Below are positions 25,408 to 31,352 of a DNA stretch of 31,855 bases, in pieces; position 1 is the first letter of the stretch; each line of letters begins with the position of its first letter. The position numbers were made by a program, and so were the translations under genes. The notes beneath the pieces were generated by a model. It had not been told where the DNA came from. It worked only from the letters and a program-made list of their open reading frames with translations, and searched no databases. This DNA is from a virus: positions 1 through 31,855 of the IMG/VR virus record IMGVR_UViG_3300025083_000131. One strand, given 5' to 3'.

Positions 25408-25429
25408 CTATCACTCATCAAGTTGAATA

Positions 25430-25606
25430 TCAAAACCAGAGATACATCATTCGTCTTACCCATAGTTCACCAGCAGCGGTGTTGTGTAACAACAAACCAA
25501 TGTAATGACCAATAACAATAATGAATAGACACGAACACAATATACCAATGGCGGACATGGCGCCAATCAACACGTCATTAGTGAAGGTAGAAAGTTGTTG
25601 TTTCAT
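25430..25606 (-). CDS. Single-pass membrane protein, 58 residues
   Basis: The product begins MKQQLSTFTNDVLIGAMSAI, then GILCSCLFIIVIGHYIGLLL, giving one strong membrane helix at about residues 13-40, and a short basic/aromatic tail (GELWVRRMMYLWF). Repeat copy 9 ends 14 bases before the ATG. Placement behind a repeat and the clean hydrophobic segment support it as a gene. Small phage membrane proteins often affect host envelope or superinfection, but nothing specific can be said. Confidence 0.75.
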   Translation of the reverse strand: MKQQLSTFTNDVLIGAMSAIGILCSCLFIIVIGHYIGLLLHNTAAGELWVRRMMYLWF

Positions 25607-25619
25607 GATTGATTGTGTG

Positions 25620-25654
25620 GTTGCACTATAGGAGTCATTTGGAGGTGAGTAACT
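25620..25654 (-). promoter_or_regulatory. Intergenic repeat, copy 9
   Basis: Reads AGTTACTCACCTCC, AAATGACTC, CTATAGTGCAAC on the minus strand and heads the 58-residue gene. No stop codon of an intact gene adjoins its upstream side, unlike most copies. Confidence 0.87.
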
Positions 25655-25760
25655 TTGATATCCGACAAGTGGGCCTTACATTGTAATACTGTAACCACCA
25701 CAGAAATTGTATTACAAATGCCCATAGATTAGCGGGTTGAGGCTGATACTTGAACTGCGG
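25635..25760 (-). pseudogene. Possible gene remnant without start codon (Trp-rich frame)
   Basis: Between the 35-residue gene and repeat copy 9, one minus frame is open for 41 codons and looks coding: YQPQPANLWAFVIQFLWWLQ then YYNVRPTC. It has no ATG, GTG or TTG at its front, begins inside the 35-residue gene, and ends inside the repeat. Either a frameshift separated it from the frame of the 35-residue gene (joined, it would make one protein of about 65 residues), or it is accidental. Confidence 0.35.
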
Positions 25761-25836
25761 TCATTGCAGTCATTGTTGTTGAATCAATCCACACAATCTT
25801 GCGGGTCTTGATGTCTGATGCGATGTTGTAGATCAT
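25729..25836 (-). CDS. Small protein, 35 residues, coupled to upstream gene
   Basis: The product starts MIYNIASDIKTRKIVWIDST and ends VQVSASTR. Its ATG overlaps the upstream TGA (ATGA), strong support for coupled translation. A second frame just downstream looks coding, so this protein may be a truncated version of a longer one. Function unknown. Confidence 0.6.
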   Translation of the reverse strand: MIYNIASDIKTRKIVWIDSTTMTAMTAVQVSASTR

Positions 25837-26015
25837 TTGTCTGATTTACCATTAGTGAAAGATCCTATGATTGGCTCTGGGCCACAAAGATTACGTTTAA
25901 CTTCTGCATATCCAAACTCTTCAGATAGATCACAACAGATACGCCATGCTTGATCTAGGTCATTTGTGGTCACATCTTCATATCGAGCGGATGGAACAAC
26001 AATTCTAAACTCCAT
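25833..26015 (-). CDS. Hypothetical protein, 60 residues
   Basis: The product starts MEFRIVVPSARYEDVTTNDL, then DQAWRICCDLSEEFGYAEVK, with alternating strand and helix pattern and two adjacent cysteines. It ends KSDK with an ATGA overlap to the 35-residue gene. Repeat copy 10 ends 16 bases before the ATG. Function unknown. Confidence 0.75.
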   Translation of the reverse strand: MEFRIVVPSARYEDVTTNDLDQAWRICCDLSEEFGYAEVKRNLCGPEPIIGSFTNGKSDK

Positions 26016-26031
26016 TTGAATTGATTGCGTG

Positions 26032-26066
26032 GTTACACTATAGTGGTCAATTGAAGGTGAGTAACT
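26032..26066 (-). promoter_or_regulatory. Intergenic repeat, copy 10
   Basis: Reads AGTTACTCACCTTC, AATTGACCA, CTATAGTGTAAC on the minus strand. It abuts the TAA stop of the 67-residue gene. Confidence 0.88.
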
Positions 26067-26270
26067 TTATTTTAGTTCAATTCGGTCAATTAAACACATA
26101 CCAAGCTCGTAAAACAAATCTTCATCAACATCACCTAGTTTGGCACGTAATGCATCAGAAACTAAATCATTCATAAGTTCCATATAACGCTCATCTTCGT
26201 AGATGTGGTTGATAACATCAGATTTGAGTGCATCAACAAGTTTAGAGACGCAAGTTGCAGAGAGTGACAT
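26067..26270 (-). CDS. Conserved-type cyanophage protein, 67 residues
   Basis: The product reads MSLSATCVSKLVDALKSDVI, then NHIYEDERYMELMNDLVSDA, mainly helical. I recall cyanophage proteins with the same MSLS..C...L......VI.YI.EDERY pattern. It follows the 25-residue membrane peptide by 5 bases and ends at repeat copy 10. The function is unknown to me. Confidence 0.8.
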   Translation of the reverse strand: MSLSATCVSKLVDALKSDVINHIYEDERYMELMNDLVSDALRAKLGDVDEDLFYELGMCLIDRIELK

Positions 26271-26275
26271 GATAG

Positions 26276-26353
26276 TTAGGAAAAGTGTTTGATAATAGTT
26301 ACAAAGAATGCCCCGACGGCAATATAATAAAAGAAACGAATAATGGTAAACAT
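26276..26353 (-). CDS. Tiny membrane peptide, 25 residues
   Basis: The product starts MFTIIRFFYYIAVGAFFVTI and ends with KHFS, almost entirely one membrane helix. The ATG overlaps the stop of the 113-residue gene (TAATG) and its stop is 5 bases before the next ATG. The tight fit on both sides makes it more likely real than its size suggests. Function unknown. Confidence 0.55.
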   Translation of the reverse strand: MFTIIRFFYYIAVGAFFVTIIKHFS

Positions 26354-26694
26354 TAGCGAACGTAAAGAAAAGAACCGTAAGGATCTACGATCTCAGGAGT
26401 ATCAACTAAGGACTCAAGAAAGAATCGAATGCCTTTCGCAGGTGCTTTATGTGATGCTGGTTTGTAACATGCACCAGACTCTTTGTCGATGAACATGAAC
26501 ACGCCGTTATTTGAAGAACTACCATCAGCATGAACCTTGAATTGATTCAGTTTGAGGTATTTCTTACCTGCACTATATTCTAGTTTGGAATATGAACTGT
26601 GTCCAGACTCTACTGCATTAACTTTCCAGTCATTATTAACAACTTCAATCAATGATTCAGTCAAAAATTCAGTTTTAGTTTGTGTGATTATCAT
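26353..26694 (-). CDS. Hypothetical phage protein, 113 residues
   Basis: The product starts MIITQTKTEFLTESLIEVVN. It is a beta-rich soluble protein (KKYLKLNQFKVHADGSSSNN then GVFMFIDKESGACYKPASHK) ending VDPYGSFLYVR. The GVFMFIDKESG..YKPAS.K.PAKG arrangement is familiar from small T4-like phage proteins, but I know no function. It heads the unit behind repeat copy 11, 14 bases away, followed by the membrane peptide and the 67-residue protein. Confidence 0.78.
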   Translation of the reverse strand: MIITQTKTEFLTESLIEVVNNDWKVNAVESGHSSYSKLEYSAGKKYLKLNQFKVHADGSSSNNGVFMFIDKESGACYKPASHKAPAKGIRFFLESLVDTPEIVDPYGSFLYVR

Positions 26695-26708
26695 GTGGTG
26701 ATTGTGTG

Positions 26709-26743
26709 ATTACACTATAGTGGTCAATTGGAGGTGAGTAACT
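26709..26743 (-). promoter_or_regulatory. Intergenic repeat, copy 11
   Basis: Reads AGTTACTCACCTCC, AATTGACCA, CTATAGTGTAAT on the minus strand. It abuts the TAG stop of the 105-residue gene. Confidence 0.88.
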
Positions 26744-27061
26744 CTAGTCGTCTGAATTTGCGTAGTATTCGTTATCAGTTTTGACATCAGTGAAACATTC
26801 TTCCTCATCATCAAAAATGAGATATAATGTTTGATTATTATCCTCAACATTCCATTCTGAATGGAGAGATAGTATGTTACGCCCAACATAAGACTTTTTA
26901 CTCTTTTTCTTGGCCTTCTTATACTCTTTGGCCATGATCTTCATTTGATCTTCATATTGACCAAGAATATCTTCTGCAAGATATTCCGTTCGGTCATGAT
27001 TGTACTCAAATGTTGTACCTTCGGTTTCAAAGGTTTCTGTTTGTTTAGGATCAAATTTCAT
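26744..27061 (-). CDS. Hypothetical protein, 105 residues
   Basis: The product starts MKFDPKQTETFETEGTTFEY. It has a Lys-rich central helix (AKEYKKAKKKSKKSYVGRN) between two acidic halves and ends DEEECFTDVKTDNEYYANSD. The sharp charge segregation suggests a nucleic-acid or protein-binding surface, but no domain is recognised. It follows the 69-residue gene by 14 bases without a repeat. Confidence 0.75.
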   Translation of the reverse strand: MKFDPKQTETFETEGTTFEYNHDRTEYLAEDILGQYEDQMKIMAKEYKKAKKKSKKSYVGRNILSLHSEWNVEDNNQTLYLIFDDEEECFTDVKTDNEYYANSDD

Positions 27062-27075
27062 AATATATCTGTTAA

Positions 27076-27285
27076 TTATGCTGCAGCCTCAGTTTTGGCC
27101 TTACCGACATTAGATGGGCCAGACCAAACCATACCATTTTCTTGCCAATAGGTAATAAATGCACGACGAAGTTCTAGAAGTTCATCATAACGGGCCTGTT
27201 GACTAGATGTAAACTTAAAGTTTTGAACTTTGTAAGTTTTCTGAAGTGATTGAAGCTCTTTAAGTACGGTAGATGAATTGTTCAT
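27076..27285 (-). CDS. Helical protein, 69 residues
   Basis: I start at the ATG at 27285 (MNNSSTVLKELQSLQKTYKV); a TTG three codons upstream is the alternative. The middle is helical with an aromatic end (RYDELLELRRAFITYWQENG then MVWSGPSNVGK). The repeat (copy 12) lies 17 bases before this ATG. Function unknown. Confidence 0.75.
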   Translation of the reverse strand: MNNSSTVLKELQSLQKTYKVQNFKFTSSQQARYDELLELRRAFITYWQENGMVWSGPSNVGKAKTEAAA

Positions 27286-27302
27286 GATTGTCAAATGTGA
27301 TG

Positions 27303-27337
27303 GTTACAGTATAGTGATCAATTAGAGGTGAGTAACT
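27303..27337 (-). promoter_or_regulatory. Intergenic repeat, copy 12
   Basis: Reads AGTTACTCACCTCT, AATTGATCA, CTATACTGTAAC on the minus strand. The -10-like hexamer is TATACT, a change that keeps the key T, A and final T of a bacterial -10. Confidence 0.87.
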
Positions 27338-27345
27338 TTAATTAC

Positions 27346-27555
27346 TCACAATAATTTGGTAGAAGAGATAATGAGAAGGAATGTTAGCATGATAACTACA
27401 TCCCATGATTTTGTTCTAATAAAGAACGGAACAGAAATGGCATCAGCAATAAACTGCATGAAGACACCAACTGTGACATTTACATGTAAGATAACAAAGT
27501 AGGCAGAAACAACTAGGAAAGATCCAATTATTCTGCCCACAGTATCAATTTTCAT
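27346..27555 (-). CDS. Membrane protein with two predicted helices, 69 residues
   Basis: The product begins MKIDTVGRIIGSFLVVSAYF, then VILHVNVTVGVFMQFIADAI, and contains SVPFFIRTKSWDVVIMLTFL. I recall very similar conserved cyanophage membrane proteins (GRxIG...V..YF.ILHV....G....FIADAIS.PFF.RTK.WDVVIML). GGAGGAGATG in the upstream gene's end, 14 bases away, may supply its ribosome site. It is last in the unit headed by copy 13. The role is unknown, probably in the inner membrane. Confidence 0.82.
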   Translation of the reverse strand: MKIDTVGRIIGSFLVVSAYFVILHVNVTVGVFMQFIADAISVPFFIRTKSWDVVIMLTFLLIISSTKLL

Positions 27556-27557
27556 AG

Positions 27558-27758
27558 TTAATTCATCTCCTCCTGTGTAACATTACGATAGTTTTCCACA
27601 ATTGTCAGTAGTTTGTCTTTAGCAGTTTCTATTGTTGCACGTGAGTAACCAGTATAAAAAGAATAACCTTTAGTTGGGTCAGTCATGGCACTTTTATACT
27701 CTTCCAATGCCCAATCAAGATTTTCGATAACAGACAGAAGCTGATTGTCAATGTTCAT
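27558..27758 (-). CDS. Hypothetical helical protein, 66 residues
   Basis: The product starts MNIDNQLLSVIENLDWALEE, then YKSAMTDPTKGYSFYTGYSR, mostly helix, and ends NVTQEEMN. Its ATG overlaps the stop of the basic 43-residue gene (ATGA) and its end is 2 bases from the next ATG. No function recognised. Confidence 0.77.
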   Translation of the reverse strand: MNIDNQLLSVIENLDWALEEYKSAMTDPTKGYSFYTGYSRATIETAKDKLLTIVENYRNVTQEEMN

Positions 27759-27886
27759 GGTGATTTGATACTTAGTTTGAGTTTGAGTGACCTTAGAGAC
27801 TGCTTACGCCCCTTTAGAACACCCTTACAGATGCCCTTGGTCTTCTTATCTTTTTTAGAATGATGTTTCCAATTAGGTATATTCAT
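27755..27886 (-). CDS. Very basic small protein, 43 residues
   Basis: The product starts MNIPNWKHHSKKDKKTKGIC, then KGVLKGRKQSLRSLKLKLSI, with about 15 Lys/Arg residues. The ATG overlaps the upstream stop (TGATG) and its stop overlaps the next start (ATGA), so it is embedded in a coupled operon. The charge suggests nucleic-acid binding. Function unknown. Confidence 0.65.
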   Translation of the reverse strand: MNIPNWKHHSKKDKKTKGICKGVLKGRKQSLRSLKLKLSIKSP

Positions 27887-28068
27887 CACATGCCATTCAT
27901 GAACTCATGAAGTTCAGCATAATACTGTTCTTCAGTGTCAAATGAACGACCATGAATAACACATGGAAATGTTTTCTTTTGAAACATAGTGGACGTAACT
28001 TCTACGTCTTGTTTGTCATAACCCATTTCGAGCAGGTTTTGGATGTAAGGATTTGAATTGTATGTCAT
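27886..28068 (-). CDS. Hypothetical protein, 60 residues (start inside the repeat)
   Basis: The open frame gives MTYNSNPYIQNLLEMGYDKQ, then DVEVTSTMFQKKTFPCVIHG and RSFDTEEQYYAELHEF. The ATG at 28068 follows the TATAGT hexamer of repeat copy 13 directly, so a transcript made from that hexamer would begin after it. Either the true start is Met15 (28026) or the transcript comes from further upstream. The sequence from Met15 onward looks compact and complete. Function unknown. Confidence 0.7.
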   Translation of the reverse strand: MTYNSNPYIQNLLEMGYDKQDVEVTSTMFQKKTFPCVIHGRSFDTEEQYYAELHEFMNGM

Positions 28069-28098
28069 ACTATAGGAGTCAATTGGAGGTGAGTAACT
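28066..28098 (-). promoter_or_regulatory. Intergenic repeat, copy 13
   Basis: Reads AGTTACTCACCTCC, AATTGACTC, CTATAGTATG on the minus strand. Its 3' edge is fused to the ATG of the 60-residue gene. The upstream side abuts the TAG stop of the 69-residue gene. Confidence 0.87.
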
Positions 28099-28308
28099 CT
28101 ATTTCCTTCGTTTTCTTAACTTATCTATCAAATTGAGTGCTGATTGACGGTTGCGACATACTTTAACCGGTTGTCCATTGTGTATCACCATTAATTTAGT
28201 TGTACTACCTGCTACAGGTATTGCAGCGAGTTCACCATCACCAATCATAATGGGAAATGGCGGCACCTTAGTGTCAAGAATACCTGAATTTGTGTAGTTG
28301 AAAGACAT
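28099..28308 (-). CDS. Hypothetical protein, 69 residues
   Basis: The product starts MSFNYTNSGILDTKVPPFPI, then MIGDGELAAIPVAGSTTKLM, beta-rich, with a basic C-terminal helix (CRNRQSALNLIDKLRKRRK). AAAGAG lies just upstream as a weak ribosome site. It lies about 115 bases after the helicase stop with no repeat between. Function unknown. Confidence 0.75.
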   Translation of the reverse strand: MSFNYTNSGILDTKVPPFPIMIGDGELAAIPVAGSTTKLMVIHNGQPVKVCRNRQSALNLIDKLRKRRK

Positions 28309-28423
28309 AAAAACTCTTTTTTCAATAACGGGACGGGGATGGATGACCTAACACATCTAAACGGTCAGGATATAGAAAAATCAGTTTATGATACTCCCAG
28401 ATCCTTTGGTATGACTGAGCCGA

Positions 28424-29602
28424 TTACCGGCGAACAACACTGTCGCACATCTCACCCTTCTCAAAGACAATATCTACAGCATTCTGTAGGGCTCTTTGAG
28501 TAGAAACTCCGACGTTATTATATACTGGCACACATAGCATACCATAGACTTTGTTAGAAGAACCGACACGAATCACGCGACCCACAGTCTGCAACATCTC
28601 GATAACATCCATGTTACGGAGAAACACAACGGCTTCGAGTTCTGAACAGTTAATACCTTCAGATAGGATAGAACGATGAAGGACAACGAATTTCTTATCT
28701 ACATCTCTACCCCATGCATTGAGTGTATCAAAGAACTCCTCACGCTTGACTTTCTTACCATCAACAACTGCACCAGTCTTCGATGTAATATAGAGGTAAG
28801 AATAACCACGCTCTTTAAGTTGTTCTGCAAAGTCTGTCAGAAAGATATTCTGCAGTTGTCGTGTGGTCTTGACACAAACTAGGATCTTTTTGATGTCTAG
28901 TTCATCAATGGATGCAAGAACATTATTACTTTCAAGATAAGGTGTGAGTGACTTTTTGTCAACTTTATCCATCTCAATCACCTTGACTTTAGGTGGCAAA
29001 ATGTAACCTCCGTCAACCAGAGTTGGTGCAGACACACGTGCAATCACCTGTCCATAAGTATCAACGTCATTCATACCATGTTTCTTTGGTGTGACTGAAG
29101 TCTTACGAGTCGCAGTAAAATAGTAACAACGATCAGCCTTCTTACTGAAATACTCAGTGGGCCCGAAGAAGTTATTTTGACAGGAGTTATGTGCCTCGTC
29201 AAAGTATATGGTATCTACAGCAATACCGGACTCTTCCACACGATGGAGAGAATGATATGTCGTGAAAATAATAACATGTTCACGTACAGTTTGACACATA
29301 TCAACAAACAGTTTGATATGTTCAGACTTTGTAGTGCTGAAGTGTTTTGTATCACCAGAATGAACATGCAAAACATTAGCATTGGTGATGTGTTCCATAT
29401 ACTCACTGCACAACTGATTAGCAAGGAGCAGTCTAGGAGCCACAACTACAATGGTACGAGGAACATTTACCTCAAACCGTTTCATTGCATCAGTGATTGC
29501 AATTAGAGTCTTGCCACCACCAGTTGGAACAATAACTTGACCCATACTATTGACACGCATTGCATCAAGAGCTTCGTTTTGATGTGGGCGAAGAGTGATC
29601 AT
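28424..29602 (-). CDS. SF2 DEAH-type helicase, 392 residues
   Basis: The protein has a complete superfamily 2 helicase core: a Q-like start (LRPHQNEAL), Walker A PTGGGKT (26-32), the Ia region VVAPRLLLANQL, DEAH (135-138) in IYFDEAHNS, motif III TAT (163-165) in YYFTATRKTS, and motif VI QTVGRVIRVG (338-347) with its two arginines. It should couple ATP hydrolysis to movement on nucleic acid. At 392 residues it is shorter than T4 UvsW (about 590) and resembles the small stand-alone UvsW-like or RAD25-type helicases of phages. Repeat copy 14 lies 11 bases upstream. The 195-residue gene before it may be a nuclease (PD...DxK), suggesting a joint function. Confidence 0.88.
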   Translation of the reverse strand: MITLRPHQNEALDAMRVNSMGQVIVPTGGGKTLIAITDAMKRFEVNVPRTIVVVAPRLLLANQLCSEYMEHITNANVLHVHSGDTKHFSTTKSEHIKLFVDMCQTVREHVIIFTTYHSLHRVEESGIAVDTIYFDEAHNSCQNNFFGPTEYFSKKADRCYYFTATRKTSVTPKKHGMNDVDTYGQVIARVSAPTLVDGGYILPPKVKVIEMDKVDKKSLTPYLESNNVLASIDELDIKKILVCVKTTRQLQNIFLTDFAEQLKERGYSYLYITSKTGAVVDGKKVKREEFFDTLNAWGRDVDKKFVVLHRSILSEGINCSELEAVVFLRNMDVIEMLQTVGRVIRVGSSNKVYGMLCVPVYNNVGVSTQRALQNAVDIVFEKGEMCDSVVRR

Positions 29603-29613
29603 AAAGTTGTGGT

Positions 29614-29648
29614 GTTATATTATAGTGGTCAATTGAAGGTGAGTAACT
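29614..29648 (-). promoter_or_regulatory. Intergenic repeat, copy 14
   Basis: Reads AGTTACTCACCTTC, AATTGACCA, CTATAATATAAC on the minus strand. The hexamer is TATAAT, the exact bacterial -10 consensus. It heads the helicase. Confidence 0.88.
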
Positions 29649-29651
29649 TTA

Positions 29652-30239
29652 TCACCCCAATAATACTTTTGGAAAGTATGGTGTAAGGTCAGAATCAATT
29701 ACATTATGTTTACAGTCAACAAATTTCTTTCGTGATATGTTTTTGACATAGATTAACTGACCAATATTGATTTCTTTGTAATCCCGTGGGGTTCTCTTGC
29801 GAATTAAAGCAAAAGCTTCATTTTCACTACGAGTAGACACAACCACTTTAGACAATCTATCAATATCTGTCAAGAAATTGTTGATTAGATCATAAGATTT
29901 GTCCTCAACAAACTTATCATAATGATATGCAAAGATAAACTTTGATCCACTACGAACACCACCAAAGTGTTCTTTGGTAAGACTACTTCCACCTTTGACT
30001 TTCATGTCAATAACTTTAGATAGAGTCTTATCTGGATATTCACTCCATCTTAGAAATGCATCGGGAGTAAGAAGTGCACCAGTTTCATCAATTTTAAGTG
30101 AAGAACCCCAACAAATACCACCAGAAAGATCTTCAATACACTTGAACATGGTGTCCCGAGTATAAAGATCCAACTGAGATTGATCAAGAGACATAATCAA
30201 CTTAAGTTGATTTGTAAGATGATTTTTTGCAGTAGTCAT
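29652..30239 (-). CDS. Possible PD-(D/E)XK nuclease-like protein, 195 residues
   Basis: I do not recognise a named family. The protein starts MTTAKNHLTNQLKLIMSLDQ and is mixed alpha/beta. LLTPDAFLRW followed 17 residues later by VIDMKVKGG gives P59-D60 and D78-M-K80, the spacing and residues of a PD-(D/E)XK core, with E52 or E67 as a possible further acidic residue. A basic stretch (ALIRKRTPRDYKE) could bind DNA. It lies directly before the SF2 helicase, each behind its own repeat, which fits a DNA-processing role. The fold is inferred from short motifs only. Confidence 0.6.
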   Translation of the reverse strand: MTTAKNHLTNQLKLIMSLDQSQLDLYTRDTMFKCIEDLSGGICWGSSLKIDETGALLTPDAFLRWSEYPDKTLSKVIDMKVKGGSSLTKEHFGGVRSGSKFIFAYHYDKFVEDKSYDLINNFLTDIDRLSKVVVSTRSENEAFALIRKRTPRDYKEINIGQLIYVKNISRKKFVDCKHNVIDSDLTPYFPKVLLG

Positions 30240-30251
30240 GTGGTGGGCGTG

Positions 30252-30286
30252 ATTATACTATGGGAATCAATTGGAGGTGAGTAACT
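30252..30286 (-). promoter_or_regulatory. Intergenic repeat, copy 15
   Basis: Reads AGTTACTCACCTCC, AATTGATTC, CCATAGTATAAT on the minus strand. The hexamer is CATAGT, the weakest -10 in the set. It abuts the stop of the 54-residue gene and heads the nuclease-like gene. Confidence 0.86.
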
Positions 30287-30451
30287 TTATTGGCGTTGAC
30301 GAACCGAGTTAATTACAACTCTTTCTGCTGGATACTGTGATTCTACAATATCCAGTATCAAAGATCTATCCGCACTATCAGTTTGTATCTCAAAGTTATG
30401 CCTACGACCATTGCGATCAGTCCAGGCACCTTTTACATTAAATTGTGTCAT
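30287..30451 (-). CDS. Small phage protein, 54 residues
   Basis: The product begins MTQFNVKGAWTDRNGRRHNF, then EIQTDSADRSLILDIVESQY, and ends AERVVINSVRQRQ. The pattern of a short beta sheet with a helix (DRNGR.HNFEI....DRS.I...V...YPAERV.I) recalls small cyanophage proteins. It follows the 293-residue gene by 5 bases. Its stop abuts repeat copy 15. Function unknown. Confidence 0.75.
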   Translation of the reverse strand: MTQFNVKGAWTDRNGRRHNFEIQTDSADRSLILDIVESQYPAERVVINSVRQRQ

Positions 30452-30456
30452 GTTAA

Positions 30457-31338
30457 TCAGTTACCGAACCCATGATTGAAATTAGCGTAGGCAAACTCAG
30501 TACGATTGACCAACTTGACTGAACCATACGTGTCAGAGTGGAAGACATAACCTTCACCATCAGTCTCTTTTCCATTAGGAAGATATGCAGTAGGTGCATC
30601 ACTGATGATGAAACTATCCATCAAATCATACTTGATGTCAATCACCAACTGATACAGATTTGCAAGGAAAGGACAACCTAGAATGTCAGTCAGTGATGCG
30701 TCATCAACAAACTGACCAGACTTGATAAGTGCGTTGATAGCAACTTTGGCATGACTTGCTTCTTTGTCAGTCAGAAACTTGATATTGTCAGTGTTAATCT
30801 TGGGTGCATCATATCCACCAAAAATACGGTCAACAGAAGGTTGTACCCACTTGATGATAACACTGTCATCAAACGATTCTTTGATTGGTTCACACACTGG
30901 TTCATGAAATGCAGTAGTAACATACACTTGAGTGTGTGGTGCAATTACCAGTTTCTGGTCAATCGCCTCGGGGAATGCGTAGGTAAGAGTATTTTGTGTC
31001 AGTACGTCAGTTCTACCAAAACCAAGCCAATCGGCCCAGTAGATGTTATCAGTTCTTGGTAGGTACTTAAGACAATATGACAGAATCTCAAACACTTCCA
31101 TTTGATGACCGAAATGCTCAAAGATGTCATCAGTCGTATAACATTTACGGTCTTTCTTCTTGTTGAATGCAGCCTTGGTGCAAACAAAAAACTTACCGTT
31201 GAGTGGATTTGTACCCCATACAAGAGACATTCCATCCATTTTCATGGAGATATGACCCACATCGTAGAGTAACTCAAAAACTGACAGATCACCTGTCAAA
31301 ATAAGATCTTCTGGGTGTTCGATATGTGTCAATGTCAT
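30457..31338 (-). CDS. Nucleotidyltransferase/ligase-like phage protein, 293 residues
   Basis: The protein starts MTLTHIEHPEDLILTGDLSV, a beginning I associate with a phage family annotated as a domain of unknown function. It carries motifs of the covalent nucleotidyltransferase superfamily (DNA/RNA ligases): KxDG as K33-M-D35-G36 in ISMKMDGMSLVWG, EGYVF at E262, and VKLV with K275, matching motifs I, IV and V in order and near the usual positions. Motifs III and IIIa are not obvious. If active it would form a lysyl-AMP intermediate and could seal or modify nucleic acid ends; it may also be inactive. It heads the unit behind repeat copy 16. Confidence 0.72.
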   Translation of the reverse strand: MTLTHIEHPEDLILTGDLSVFELLYDVGHISMKMDGMSLVWGTNPLNGKFFVCTKAAFNKKKDRKCYTTDDIFEHFGHQMEVFEILSYCLKYLPRTDNIYWADWLGFGRTDVLTQNTLTYAFPEAIDQKLVIAPHTQVYVTTAFHEPVCEPIKESFDDSVIIKWVQPSVDRIFGGYDAPKINTDNIKFLTDKEASHAKVAINALIKSGQFVDDASLTDILGCPFLANLYQLVIDIKYDLMDSFIISDAPTAYLPNGKETDGEGYVFHSDTYGSVKLVNRTEFAYANFNHGFGN

Positions 31339-31352
31339 AATAAAGTGGTGGT

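Noticed and set aside
25600-25727. A 40-codon frame MGICNTISVVVTVLQ after the 35-residue gene.
   Set aside because: It runs right through repeat copy 9, and the alternative Trp-rich frame looks more like coding sequence.
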